Made by a program: the position numbers and the translations under genes. Below are positions 1 through 6,739 of a stretch of 22,358 nucleotides of DNA, piece after piece. Source of the stretch: an uncultured Megamonas sp. (GTDB lineage Bacteria; Bacillota; Negativicutes; Selenomonadales; Selenomonadaceae). Each line of letters opens with the position of its first letter. The stretch's first letter is position 1. Location: positions 1 through 22,358 of the forward strand of contig USIX01000015.1 in assembly GCA_900554895.1 (NCBI GenBank). The letters are read 5' to 3'. Under the pieces are notes generated by a model. That model ran no database searches. It saw only the letters and a program-made list of their open reading frames with translations, and was not told the DNA's origin.

Positions 1-110
1 TCTTTGTTAGCTTTTATATTTAAATAAAAGTTTCACCTTACTAACGGGTTGATGAACCCCCGGCTCGCTTACCATGCACCAGCTACTCCCGTCGAAACCA
101 TTGCATCCCC
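1..110 (-). ncRNA. ssrA: tmRNA (ssrA), 5' portion, cut by window edge
   Basis: Read on the minus strand, the RNA begins GGGGATGCAATGGTTTCGAC, the typical tmRNA 5' acceptor arm plus the conserved TGGTTTCGACGGG block of the tRNA-like domain. At the far left edge the minus strand reads GCTAACAAAGA, which fits the resume codon and first residues (Ala-Asn-Lys-Asp/Glu) of the proteolysis tag. tmRNA rescues ribosomes stalled on broken messages and tags the products for degradation. The 3' part, with the rest of the tag and the T-arm, lies outside the window. Confidence 0.93.
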
Positions 111-124
111 GAGAGAGTTAATAT

Positions 125-153
125 ATTATAGCATAGTTTTTCTTTAAAAGCAA
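125..153 (-). promoter_or_regulatory. sigma-A promoter of ssrA
   Basis: On the minus strand there is a -35 TTGCTT (148-153), a 17-base spacer and a -10 TATAAT (125-130) preceded by TGC (extended -10). The predicted start is about 117, a few bases upstream of the mature tmRNA 5' end at 110. This fits RNase P trimming of a short leader. Confidence 0.7.
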
Positions 154-163
154 TGAAAAGAAC

Positions 164-646
164 TTATAAATCAAGTTTCATATAGATGGAAGTATTCATA
201 GGACTGTCATTGTAGCAATCTGTTTCATAGAAGCCGAGTTTTTTGTACATGAATACAGCATTTTGCAGAAACGGCAATGTATCGAGAAGCATATGTTTAT
301 AACCGATTTCTTTGGCGTCATTAATGATTTTTTCAGCGAGCAGTCGGCCAATGTGTTTTCCCCTGAATTGCGGACGTACGTATAATCGTTTCATTTCACA
401 GTTTTGGGCGTCAATTTTTTTCAGTCCGATACAGCCGGCAAGTTCATTGTCATAATATGCAAGGTACAGACGGCCGTCCGGTAAGCCGTATTTTGCATTT
501 AAGTTTTGCAGTTCCGCGTTATAGTTTTGAATTTGAAGATATTTTGCGAATTCCTCATCGTTTTTTATTAGAAATTTGGTATACTCTGCAAATAATGTAT
601 GTATTTCTTCAGGAAAATCATATGCGGGAATTATTTTAACGGACAA
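164..646 (-). CDS. GNAT-family N-acetyltransferase
   Basis: A 160-residue single-domain GNAT protein. The acetyl-CoA binding motif A is visible as LYVRPQFRGKHIGRLLAEK (about residues 88-106, R-G-K-H-I-G core), followed by a typical beta-bulge and a C-terminal KKLGFYET segment. It should transfer an acetyl group from acetyl-CoA to an amine; the substrate cannot be read from the sequence. I chose the TTG start at 646 because AAAGGAGG lies six bases upstream; the frame stays open 26 codons further, but that stretch overlaps the promoter. It is transcribed away from the YhcH gene and towards ssrA. The family call is firm, the substrate unknown. Confidence 0.85.
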   Translation of the reverse strand: MSVKIIPAYDFPEEIHTLFAEYTKFLIKNDEEFAKYLQIQNYNAELQNLNAKYGLPDGRLYLAYYDNELAGCIGLKKIDAQNCEMKRLYVRPQFRGKHIGRLLAEKIINDAKEIGYKHMLLDTLPFLQNAVFMYKKLGFYETDCYNDSPMNTSIYMKLDL

Positions 647-680
647 AGTTTTTCCTCCTTTTGATTTTTTGACTAATTCT

Positions 681-717
681 ATTATATCATAACTTTTAAA
701 GAAAATAATGGTATAAT
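681..717. promoter_or_regulatory. divergent extended -10 promoters (GNAT / YhcH-ROK)
   Basis: Two extended -10 boxes lie back to back: TGATATAAT on the minus strand (-10 at 681-686) for the acetyltransferase and TGGTATAAT on the plus strand (-10 at 712-717) for the YhcH gene. Neither has a good -35 at 17 bases, as expected for extended -10 promoters. The two transcripts would overlap at their 5' ends, so the promoters may interfere. Confidence 0.5.
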
Positions 718-741
718 AGAACAAAAAAGGAGTGGTTTAAA

Positions 742-1197
742 ATGATTTTCGGCAATATTAATCAGGCAAAAAGATATGATTTTTTACCGGAGGATTTGAA
801 AGCTGTTTTTAAATTCGTGCAGGAAAATGATTTATCGGGTTTTGCTGAAGGTTCGCATAAGATAAACGGCGACGCGTTTTTCGTGAATGTGAACGAATAT
901 GATACGGTGGCGCGCGAGGACCGTTTCTGGGAAGCGCATAAAGTGTATATAGATGTGCATGTAATGCTGCAGGGACAGGAAATTATTGATGTGAATTTCA
1001 TTGATAATATGCAGCTTGGCGAGTATAAAAGTGACAGCGATTTTCAGGCGCTGGACGGCGAATTGAAAGCCAGTGTGACGTTAAAGCAGGGTGATTTTCT
1101 TATCTGCTATCCGGAAGATGCACACCGTACGGGCGTAATTGCAGATGAAGCGTGCCATTTAAAAAAGGCTATTTTTAAAATTCGTCTGGAAAAATGA
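742..1197 (+). CDS. YhcH/YjgK/YiaL family protein (DUF386)
   Basis: A 151-residue protein of the YhcH/YjgK/YiaL family, a cupin-like fold with a bound metal. Family hallmarks are EAHKVYIDVHVMLQGQE (about 75-91) and CYPEDAHRTGV (about 120-130), whose histidines and acids would make the metal site. E. coli yhcH is the last gene of the sialic acid (nan) operon, next to the ROK kinase nanK; other members sit in sugar or sugar-acid operons and are proposed to be isomerases or anomerases. Here it lies 10 bases upstream of a ROK kinase, which repeats that pairing, but no nanA, nanE or sialic acid transporter is in the window. The start is set by AAAGGAG 10 bases upstream. Confidence 0.85.
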   Translation: MIFGNINQAKRYDFLPEDLKAVFKFVQENDLSGFAEGSHKINGDAFFVNVNEYDTVAREDRFWEAHKVYIDVHVMLQGQEIIDVNFIDNMQLGEYKSDSDFQALDGELKASVTLKQGDFLICYPEDAHRTGVIADEACHLKKAIFKIRLEK

Positions 1198-1207
1198 TGG
1201 AGCAGGT

Positions 1208-2104
1208 ATGGACAAGAAATATTATGTTTGCATAGATATCGGCGGTACGGCGATAAAATACGGCTTGGCCGATAGTGAGGGAAATTTTGTCGATAAGAAT
1301 TCCATGGCAACGGAAGCTAAAGTATACGGCGGAGCCGGTATCGTGGAAAAGGTTAAAAATATAATCCGAAATTATATCAAAGAAAGAGAAATCGGCGGGG
1401 TAGGGATATCCACTCCCGGTATAATTAATGCAGCGGCAGGTATTGTTGTTTATGTAATGCCGTCTTCCATACCGGATTACAGCAATACACCGCTGAAATC
1501 CATCGTGGAAAAAGAATTCGGTATTAAATGTGCAGTGGAAAATGATGTGAACTGTGCAGCTCTCGGTGAAATGTGGCTCGGTGCAGGCAGAGGAAAATCT
1601 TCGCTTTTTGCCGTAACGGTCGGTACGAGTATCGGCGGATGCGCTGTTTACGGAGGAAAGGTAATTCACGGAGCGGGCAACAGTGCCGGTGAAATTGCCT
1701 ATATGCAAATTCCGGGCGGCAGTATGCACGAGCTGGCGACAACGACGCGTTTGGTGAGGGATACAGCGAAAGCAAAATCCGTGAATGAAGCCGATTTGAA
1801 CGGTGAAATTGTGTTTAACTGGGCAAAACAGGGAGACAAAGCGGCCAGAAGGGCTATAGATGATTTAGTAGAACATTTGGCTGACGGAATTGTCAATATA
1901 ACGGCAGTGCTAAATCCGGAAGTGGTTATCTTGGGCGGCGGTATTATGGCGCAGGAGGAATATTTAAAACCGCTTATTGATAAAGCCGTAAAATGTAAAT
2001 TAGCGTCAAATGTCTATAACAGCATGAAGATTGAATTCGCCAAGTTGCAAAATGATGCCGGCATGATAGGTGCTTTGTATAATCTGCTGTCACAGGAAAA
2101 ATAA
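1208..2104 (+). CDS. ROK-family sugar kinase lacking the zinc motif
   Basis: A 298-residue cytoplasmic kinase of the ROK family, which phosphorylates hexoses or amino sugars using ATP. The phosphate-binding DIGGTAIKYGL is at residues 10-20, the catalytic Asp113 lies in ENDVNCAALGE, and the ROK block is KVIHGAGNSAGEI (151-163). Most ROK proteins follow this with a zinc site (GH...CxCGxxGCxE). Here it reads AYMQIPGGSMHELATTT with no cysteine, so no structural zinc is expected. Pairing with the YhcH gene suggests N-acetylmannosamine kinase (NanK-like), but glucose, fructose or another N-acetyl sugar are alternatives. The SD is a modest GGAG overlapping the end of the YhcH gene, pointing to coupled translation. 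Confidence 0.88.
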   Translation: MDKKYYVCIDIGGTAIKYGLADSEGNFVDKNSMATEAKVYGGAGIVEKVKNIIRNYIKEREIGGVGISTPGIINAAAGIVVYVMPSSIPDYSNTPLKSIVEKEFGIKCAVENDVNCAALGEMWLGAGRGKSSLFAVTVGTSIGGCAVYGGKVIHGAGNSAGEIAYMQIPGGSMHELATTTRLVRDTAKAKSVNEADLNGEIVFNWAKQGDKAARRAIDDLVEHLADGIVNITAVLNPEVVILGGGIMAQEEYLKPLIDKAVKCKLASNVYNSMKIEFAKLQNDAGMIGALYNLLSQEK

Positions 2105-2105
2105 G

Positions 2106-2145
2106 AAAATCCCTTTTAAGTTTTCGGCTTAAAAGGGATTTTTTC
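2106..2145. terminator. bidirectional terminator between convergent genes
   Basis: A stem of AATCCCTTTTAAG paired with CTTAAAAGGGATT around a short TTTTCGG loop has T-tracts on both strands. It serves the ROK kinase (plus) and the FGGY kinase (minus), whose ends lie about 50 bases apart. Confidence 0.85.
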
Positions 2146-2153
2146 AGATTGAA

Positions 2154-3755
2154 TTATTTTAAATTTTCAACGGCACTGCGTTCGATGGCAAGACCTTCGC
2201 GGTATCTTTCCATGAATGCTTCAAAGCCTTCGATATCTTCTTTTGTCGGAGCGATTGTTTCGGATATGGCATCTTTGAATACTTTTTCGCTTAAATATTT
2301 ATCAAGCGTCATATCCTGTTTGTTGTTCATATAGTCGGCAAGAAGTGCAATACCCCATGCGCCGCCTTCGCCTGCTGTTTCCATTACGGTTACAGGTGCG
2401 CCGATGGCTGCTGCCATGATGGTCTGGCCTACGCCTTTTGTTTTGAACAGACCGCCGTGGCCTAAAATCTGTTCTATTTTCACGTTTTCCTGTTTAGTTA
2501 AAATATCAAGACCTGTTTTCATCGCACCGAGAGCAGTGGAAAGATGAACGCGGATGAAATTTGCCAAATTGAATTTGCTGTCTGATTTGCGGACAAATAG
2601 AGGTCTGCCTTCCGTGAAGCCTGTAATGTGTTCACCGGAATGGTAGCAGTAAGAGAGCAGTCCGCCGCAGTCAGCGTCGCCTTCCAGCGCTTTATTGTAC
2701 AGTGTGGAGAAAAGCTGGTTCGTATCCACTTTTACACCGAAACTTTCCAGACATTCATGGAAAAGACCAATCCAGCTGTTGAGGTCTGTCGTGCAGTTGT
2801 TGGAATGAGCCATTGCCACCAAATCGCCGGACGGAGTAGTTACCATGTCAAGCTGTTCGTAAACTTTGGATAAATCGTGTTCAAGTACAATCATGGCAAA
2901 TACGGAAGTTCCTGCCGAAACGTTACCTGTTTTTTTCGTAACGGTATTAGTTGCCACCATGCCTGTACCTGCATCACCTTCCGGCGGACACATCGGACAG
3001 CCGGCTGCAAGATTGCCGCTCGAGTCGAGGAGTTTTGCACCTTCTTCAGTCAGATAGCCTGCATTTTCACCTGCGAGCAGAACTTTTGGCAGGATTTCCT
3101 TTATTTTCCAGTCAAAATGTTTATCAGCGATATGTGCGTCAAAGTCCGCCATCATTTTTTCGTTGTAATCTTTTTTGGCGATATCAATCGGGAACATGCC
3201 GGAAGCATCACCGATGCCGAGAACTTTTTCGCCGGACAGTTTCCAGTGGACAAAACCTGCTAAAGTAGTGAAGAATTTGATTTTACCTACATGTTCTTCA
3301 TTGTTTAAAATTGCCTGGTATAAATGAGCAATGCTAAATCTCTGCGGAACGTTGTAGTTGAATAATTTTATAAGTTCGTGAGAAGCCTGTCCCGTGATAT
3401 TGTTGCGCCAGGTGCGGAACGGTACGAGAAGATTGTCATCTTTGTCAAATGCCAGATAGCCGTGCATCATGGCACTGAAACCGATACCGGCAAGTTTCTT
3501 GATGGTAACGCCGTATTTTTTCTGTACTTCTTCAGCCAGATTTTTGTAGCAGCCGGCAAGTCCCTGCCAGATTTCGGCTTCGCTGTAAGTCCAGATACCG
3601 TCGATTAGGCTGTTTTCCCAGTCGTAAGCGCCGACAGCAATCGGTTCGCGCGTTTCATCAATCAGTACGGCTTTAATACGAGTTGAGCCGAATTCAATAC
3701 CGAGTGTAGCAAAACCGTTTTCAATACTTGCAATAATGTTTTCTTTTGTCTGCAT
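2154..3755 (-). CDS. FGGY-family carbohydrate kinase (pentulose kinase-like)
   Basis: A 533-residue two-domain FGGY kinase, which phosphorylates a ketose or polyol with ATP. The first phosphate loop is [15 protein letters not shown] (about 19-33). The middle holds [10 protein letters not shown] and the second phosphate/adenosine region is [12 protein letters not shown] (about 290-301). The C-terminal [19 protein letters not shown] and [15 protein letters not shown] blocks complete the family pattern. The length suits xylulokinase/ribulokinase relatives (500-560). Clostridia use a non-orthologous FGGY ribulokinase in arabinose breakdown and this could be similar, but I cannot fix the substrate. 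It is monocistronic, with GGAGG upstream of the ATG and a good promoter. The transaldolase/PTS operon lies beyond the thioredoxin gene on the other strand. Confidence 0.87.
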   Translation of the reverse strand: MQTKENIIASIENGFATLGIEFGSTRIKAVLIDETREPIAVGAYDWENSLIDGIWTYSEAEIWQGLAGCYKNLAEEVQKKYGVTIKKLAGIGFSAMMHGYLAFDKDDNLLVPFRTWRNNITGQASHELIKLFNYNVPQRFSIAHLYQAILNNEEHVGKIKFFTTLAGFVHWKLSGEKVLGIGDASGMFPIDIAKKDYNEKMMADFDAHIADKHFDWKIKEILPKVLLAGENAGYLTEEGAKLLDSSGNLAAGCPMCPPEGDAGTGMVATNTVTKKTGNVSAGTSVFAMIVLEHDLSKVYEQLDMVTTPSGDLVAMAHSNNCTTDLNSWIGLFHECLESFGVKVDTNQLFSTLYNKALEGDADCGGLLSYCYHSGEHITGFTEGRPLFVRKSDSKFNLANFIRVHLSTALGAMKTGLDILTKQENVKIEQILGHGGLFKTKGVGQTIMAAAIGAPVTVMETAGEGGAWGIALLADYMNNKQDMTLDKYLSEKVFKDAISETIAPTKEDIEGFEAFMERYREGLAIERSAVENLK

Positions 3756-3788
3756 AATCTATTCCTCCATGTATTTTATAACGCAAAG

Positions 3789-3801
3789 TTGTATGATAAA
3801 T
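3789..3801. promoter_or_regulatory. candidate operator, copy 1 (TTGTATGATAAAT)
   Basis: A 13-base pseudo-palindromic element (core TATgATA) sits just downstream of the predicted start of the kinase transcript, where a bound repressor would block elongation. An identical copy lies at 4008-4020. It recalls sugar-regulator operators of the AraR/LacI/GntR type, but the regulator is not identified. Confidence 0.35.
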
Positions 3802-3814
3802 ATCTATTAAAGTT

Positions 3815-3843
3815 ATTATACATCATATAAATCACTATTGCAA
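3815..3843 (-). promoter_or_regulatory. sigma-A promoter of the FGGY kinase
   Basis: On the minus strand there is a -35 TTGCAA (3838-3843), exactly 17 bases, then a -10 TATAAT (3815-3820). Transcription would start near 3808 and give a leader of about 50 bases. Confidence 0.7.
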
Positions 3844-4007
3844 TTTTTTTGATAATTAAATTTAGTTGTTTTTATAAAATTTTTACGGTAATGGTAATAT
3901 TACTTATAAAATCTTAATGTATATAAGAAATATGAAGAAAATAAACGATTGTTAAATGATTGGTATAATGAAATGAATATTATTATGTTGTTTGATTTTA
4001 ATATTAA

Positions 4008-4020
4008 TTGTATGATAAAT
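4008..4020. promoter_or_regulatory. candidate operator, copy 2 (TTGTATGATAAAT)
   Basis: Identical in sequence and orientation to the element at 3789-3801 and 219 bases away from it. This is a spacing at which a repressor could bridge the two sites by DNA looping. Low-complexity AT-rich context weakens the case. Confidence 0.3.
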
Positions 4021-4031
4021 TTACAAATAAA

Positions 4032-4064
4032 AATACCTTTTAAGTTGAAATCTTAAAAGGTATT
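4032..4064 (-). terminator. rho-independent terminator (third after the orphan riboswitch)
   Basis: A perfect 13-base stem (AATACCTTTTAAG with CTTAAAAGGTATT, 7-base loop) is followed on the minus strand by TTTATTTG. The plus strand has only a delayed T-run (GGTTGATATTTTTT). It most likely ends minus-strand transcripts coming from the riboswitch side before the kinase promoter. Confidence 0.6.
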
Positions 4065-4109
4065 GGTTGATATTTTTTGTCAATTTATTATAGAGTACAG
4101 GATTGGTTT

Positions 4110-4142
4110 TAAAAAAAATAGAGCGTGCCTTTAAAGACACGC
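4110..4142 (-). terminator. rho-independent terminator (second after the orphan riboswitch)
   Basis: On the minus strand, GCGTGTCTTT pairs with AAAGGCACGC (one G-T pair) and is followed by TCTATTTTTTTT. It lies about 95 bases downstream of the riboswitch's own terminator, with no gene between. Confidence 0.75.
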
Positions 4143-4187
4143 CGGACAAAATAATACAATAAAATCAGTTTGGAAATGAGCAATGAT

Positions 4188-4216
4188 TACATTATATTTG
4201 CTGAAGATATAATGTA
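4188..4216. repeat. 10-base inverted repeat between terminators
   Basis: TACATTATAT and ATATAATGTA are perfect inverted repeats around a 9-base loop. It lies between the riboswitch terminator and the next terminator on the minus strand. If transcribed it forms a hairpin in the short readthrough RNA; as DNA it could be an operator. Confidence 0.5.
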
Positions 4217-4231
4217 AGAAACGATAAAACA

Positions 4232-4262
4232 AAAAACCCCTTTTCGCTATGGAAAAGAGGTG
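4232..4262 (-). terminator. expression-platform terminator of the orphan riboswitch
   Basis: On the minus strand, CCTCTTTTCC and GAAAAGGGG form a stem followed by TTTTTTGTTTT, about 40 bases after the aptamer. A separate small hairpin (AAAGCATT/AATGCTTT, 4277-4297) lies between aptamer and terminator and may be part of the switching region. Confidence 0.8.
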
Positions 4263-4300
4263 AATAGACGCATTATGAAAGCATTCAAACAATGCTTTAT

Positions 4301-4540
4301 GTCTAATCCCCTTCCCATCGCTCGCAGGTACGGCAATCTTCTGATTGCGCACGGTGATTGTCAATCAGGCAGTTCTCCTGACTCGAGTTCATAACTTCAT
4401 TCAAGCCTTCCCAGGATTATCCCAGTGACATGATTTTGAACGAGCTCCCTCATACAGTGGCGGGACCGTTTCAGCTTTGCCGGATACCGGCGTACTGAAT
4501 TCCCTATTAAGTCCAAACGGACACCTGATTCTGAAACAAT
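4301..4540 (-). promoter_or_regulatory. cobalamin riboswitch, orphan (minus strand)
   Basis: On the minus strand the conserved cobalamin aptamer blocks appear in order: AGGTGTCC, AATAGGGAA, GGTCCCGCCACTGT, CACTGGG, GGGAAGGC, the B12 box (GAGTCAGGAGAACTGCC), and CTGCGAGCGATGGGAAGG. The fold binds adenosyl- or related cobalamins and usually represses B12 synthesis or uptake genes. Here nothing recognisable follows: the next minus-strand gene is the FGGY kinase some 550 bases on, behind three terminators and its own promoter. Small open frames over the aptamer on both strands (4131-4364 and 4477-4716) are just translations of the RNA element. The aptamer call is very firm; the regulated output is unknown. 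Confidence 0.93.
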
Positions 4541-4555
4541 ATTCTGTTCTTCTTC

Positions 4556-4584
4556 ATAATAGCACTAACAATTATATCTGTCAA
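4556..4584 (-). promoter_or_regulatory. consensus promoter of the orphan riboswitch
   Basis: On the minus strand there is a perfect -35 TTGACA (4579-4584), 17 bases, and a -10 TATTAT (4556-4561) with an upstream TGC. Transcription would begin near 4549, a few bases before the aptamer. Confidence 0.75.
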
Positions 4585-4614
4585 TTTATATCAGAAAATA
4601 AAAATTTGGCGTTT

Positions 4615-4629
4615 TGTGATGTAGTCACA
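4615..4629. promoter_or_regulatory. palindrome TGTGA-N5-TCACA upstream of thioredoxin
   Basis: TGTGATGTAGTCACA overlaps the -35 region of a likely thioredoxin promoter (-10 TATAAT at 4651-4656, no clear -35). It resembles CRP/FNR-family half-sites, but the 5-base spacer is one shorter than the usual 6. The regulator is unknown. Confidence 0.3.
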
Positions 4630-4717
4630 GAATTAATCGGAAGAATGATTTATAATAAAAACAACAAAGGAAATAAAACATTCATTGAGATAGAAAATAA
4701 ATTTGGGAGGCTTTAAA

Positions 4718-5029
4718 ATGTTAATTCATGCAGATGCAAATGCTTTTAATAAAATGTTGGAAGGAAAAGGAACATTTATCGTTGATTTCTTTGCTACTTG
4801 GTGCGGCCCGTGCAAGATGCTAGGAGCGGTGCTGGAGAAAGTGGCGCCGGAGATTTCTTACGATATTTTGAAAATAGATATTGATGAGAATGCGAAACTG
4901 GCAGATGAATATGAAGTTATGGTAGTGCCGACGCTGCTGTTTATTAAAGACGGCGAAATCATTCATCGTGAATCCGGTTTCTTCTCCAAAGATAAATTTA
5001 TGGCACTTGTTAATGAATATATGAAATAA
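4718..5029 (+). CDS. trxA: thioredoxin
   Basis: A 103-residue cytoplasmic dithiol-disulfide oxidoreductase. The active site is FFATWCGPCKM with Cys29 and Cys32, and the cis-proline loop is MVVPT (Pro71). It reduces disulfides in target proteins, being recharged by a thioredoxin reductase that is not in this window. The ATG at 4718 is chosen because GGGAGG lies eight bases upstream; an in-frame ATG at 4703 would place the SD inside the gene. It is followed by a terminator, so it is probably a single-gene transcript. Several trx-like genes often occur in such genomes, so the symbol is a family-level assignment. Confidence 0.92.
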   Translation: MLIHADANAFNKMLEGKGTFIVDFFATWCGPCKMLGAVLEKVAPEISYDILKIDIDENAKLADEYEVMVVPTLLFIKDGEIIHRESGFFSKDKFMALVNEYMK

Positions 5030-5068
5030 AATAAAAAATATTTCCCCATTCCCCTTTATAAAGATTAA

Positions 5069-5104
5069 AAGGCTGTAACAAATTGTTGCAGTCTTATTTT
5101 TTTA
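5069..5104 (+). terminator. thioredoxin terminator
   Basis: AAGGCTGTAACA and TGTTGCAGTCTT form a 12-base stem (two G-T pairs, 3-base loop) followed by ATTTTTTT. Confidence 0.75.
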
Positions 5105-5152
5105 GTATAACTAAACCAACTTTTGCCACATTTGGATTGAAAACATTCCTTG

Positions 5153-5181
5153 TTTACACAAAATATTCTAAAAATTATAAT
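5153..5181 (+). promoter_or_regulatory. promoter of the transaldolase-PTS operon
   Basis: A -35 TTTACA (5153-5158), 17 bases, then a -10 TATAAT (5176-5181). The predicted start is near 5188, giving a leader of about 24 bases with AGGGAGG before the ATG. Confidence 0.7.
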
Positions 5182-5211
5182 ATAAATATCAAAGCAGGGA
5201 GGTTGCAGAAA

Positions 5212-5931
5212 ATGAAAAATTTAACAGATTTAAAAGTAAAAATTTATGCTGACGGTGCGGATTTAAATGAAATGCTGGCAGTTTATAAAGAAGGTATCGT
5301 CAAAGGGTTTACGACAAATCCGTCTTTGATGAAAAAAGGCGGCGTAACCGATTATAAAGATTTTGCACAAAAAGTTCTGGCACAAATCAAGGATTGCTCC
5401 GTTTCTTTTGAAGTTTTCTCCGATGATTTTGAAACGATGGAAAAAGAAGCTGATGTGTTAGCTAATCTGGCAGAAAATGTATATGTTAAAATTCCAATAA
5501 CAAATACAAAGGGAGAATCTTCTATTCCGTTGATTAAAAAATTAGCGGCTAAAGGATATCATCTGAATGTTACGGCAATTTTCACTTTAGAACAGGTGAA
5601 AGAAGTTGTAGCTGCATTAAATCCTGAAGTGAACAGTATCGTATCTGTTTTTGCCGGACGTATTGCCGATACGGGTGTGAATGCTGTTGATTTGATGAAA
5701 CAGGCGGCGCAAATCTGTGAGCAAAATCCAAATGCTGAATTATTATGGGCAAGCTGCCGTGAATTTTATAATATTATGGAAGCGGAAGAAAGCAATTGTA
5801 AAATCATAACGGTTCCGAATTCCATTTTGGCTAAACATAAAAATTACGGAAAAGATTTGAAAGAATACTCATTGGAAACGGTACAGGGATTTTATAAAGA
5901 TGCTTCCGGACTGGGTTTTTCAATTTTGTAA
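5212..5931 (+). CDS. transaldolase / fructose-6-phosphate aldolase family enzyme
   Basis: A 239-residue class I aldolase of the small transaldolase/FSA family. Visible residues are Asp14 (IYADGAD), the TTNPS loop (34-38), the Schiff-base lysine Lys93 in VYVKIP, and FAGRIAD (147-153). In this last motif true transaldolases carry Phe, whereas E. coli FSA carries Tyr. Phe147 therefore favours transaldolase chemistry, the transfer of a dihydroxyacetone unit, over direct fructose-6-phosphate cleavage. The ATG at 5212 follows AGGGAGG; the longer open frame to 5083 overlaps the thioredoxin terminator and the promoter. As first gene of a PTS operon it probably acts on the sugar phosphate made by the transporter, but the exact substrate is unknown. 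Confidence 0.88.
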   Translation: MKNLTDLKVKIYADGADLNEMLAVYKEGIVKGFTTNPSLMKKGGVTDYKDFAQKVLAQIKDCSVSFEVFSDDFETMEKEADVLANLAENVYVKIPITNTKGESSIPLIKKLAAKGYHLNVTAIFTLEQVKEVVAALNPEVNSIVSVFAGRIADTGVNAVDLMKQAAQICEQNPNAELLWASCREFYNIMEAEESNCKIITVPNSILAKHKNYGKDLKEYSLETVQGFYKDASGLGFSIL

Positions 5932-5955
5932 TATAGATTTTAAGGTGGTTTGGAA

Positions 5956-6420
5956 ATGATTGAAAAACTGTTTAATGAACAGACCGTAGCAGTTGATGTT
6001 AAGGCGGAGGATTGGACTGAAGCCGTAAAATACGGCGGCAGTTTGCTGGTGAATGCAGGTTATACAGATAAAGAATATATTGAAGCCATGATTGATAATG
6101 TCAATAAAATGGGCCAATATATCGTTATCGCGCCGGGCCTTGCCATGCCTCATGCCCGTCCTGAATTCGGCGTGAAAAAAATCGGCATGGCTTTGGTGAA
6201 ATTGGCAGAGCCAGTGAAATTCGGTCATGAAAAATATGACCCTGTAGATGTATTGGTTTTTTTGTGCGCAGTGGACCATACATCTCATATTGAGGCTTTA
6301 TCCGAACTCATGCAGCTTTTGGAAGATGAGGATTTTTTGCTTAATGTGAGAAGCGGCATGACGAAAGATGAAATAATAGCATATATTTCAAAACAACAGT
6401 ATTTAAAAGGAGATATGTAA
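5956..6420 (+). CDS. PTS EIIA component, ascorbate/fructose-mannitol type
   Basis: A 154-residue cytoplasmic EIIA. The phosphorylated histidine is His66 in GLAMPHARPE. It receives phosphate from HPr and passes it to the EIIB encoded two bases downstream. The overall fold is the mannitol/fructose type used by UlaC/SgaA-like proteins in ascorbate PTS. It starts 24 bases after the transaldolase stop, with AAGGTGG upstream of the ATG; a TTG two codons earlier is a less likely start. Its sequence is clearly related to the C-terminal domain of the regulator at the end of this operon (shared spacing of NMIDN/AMIDN and AMPHA motifs). Confidence 0.9.
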   Translation: MIEKLFNEQTVAVDVKAEDWTEAVKYGGSLLVNAGYTDKEYIEAMIDNVNKMGQYIVIAPGLAMPHARPEFGVKKIGMALVKLAEPVKFGHEKYDPVDVLVFLCAVDHTSHIEALSELMQLLEDEDFLLNVRSGMTKDEIIAYISKQQYLKGDM

Positions 6421-6421
6421 A

Positions 6422-6694
6422 ATGAAAATTATAACAGTTTGCGGAAATGGTATCGGCAGTTCTTTGATGCTGGCAATGAAGATTGAAGAAATCTGTAAAG
6501 AAGAAGGTATTGATGCACAGGTGGAATCAAGTGATTTCAATTCAGCCCAAGGAAAATCGGCTGACCTTATTGTAACGGTAAAAGAGCTGGCTGAACAGTT
6601 TGAAAACAGAAAAACAGTTACAATCCGCAGTTATGTGAATAAGAAAAAAATTCGCGAAGATGTTTTACCTACTATAAAAGAATTAGCAAAATAA
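6422..6694 (+). CDS. PTS EIIB component, lactose/ascorbate type
   Basis: A 90-residue EIIB with the phosphorylated Cys7 in the P-loop-like ITVCGNGIGSSLMLAMK segment, as in UlaB/SgaB. It takes phosphate from EIIA and gives it to the sugar during transport through EIIC. One base separates the EIIA stop from its ATG, so translation is coupled; the SD AAAAGGAG lies within the end of the EIIA gene. Length and motif are normal for a free-standing EIIB. Confidence 0.9.
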   Translation: MKIITVCGNGIGSSLMLAMKIEEICKEEGIDAQVESSDFNSAQGKSADLIVTVKELAEQFENRKTVTIRSYVNKKKIREDVLPTIKELAK

Positions 6695-6739
6695 AATTAT
6701 TTGACGGGTATTGAAAATATATTGCAGGGAGATGTTATT

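Noticed and set aside
1175..1729. A 184-codon minus-strand open frame across the ROK kinase
   Set aside because: It is antisense to a clear gene, rich in Ser/His/Arg/Tyr as reverse-frame translations are, and matches no family.
4131..4364. A 77-codon minus-strand open frame at the orphan riboswitch
   Set aside because: It starts inside the aptamer, runs through two terminator hairpins and has no SD. It is a by-product of the RNA element.
3756..4540. The orphan riboswitch as regulator of the FGGY kinase
   Set aside because: Three terminators and an independent consensus promoter separate them, and a sugar kinase is not a known B12 target. It cannot be fully excluded.
4477..4716. A 79-codon plus-strand open frame
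   Set aside because: It lies antisense to the riboswitch and its promoter, has no SD, and shows no protein-like composition.
5083..5211. N-terminal extension of the transaldolase
   Set aside because: It overlaps the thioredoxin terminator and the operon promoter. The ATG at 5212 has a strong SD and matches the family start.
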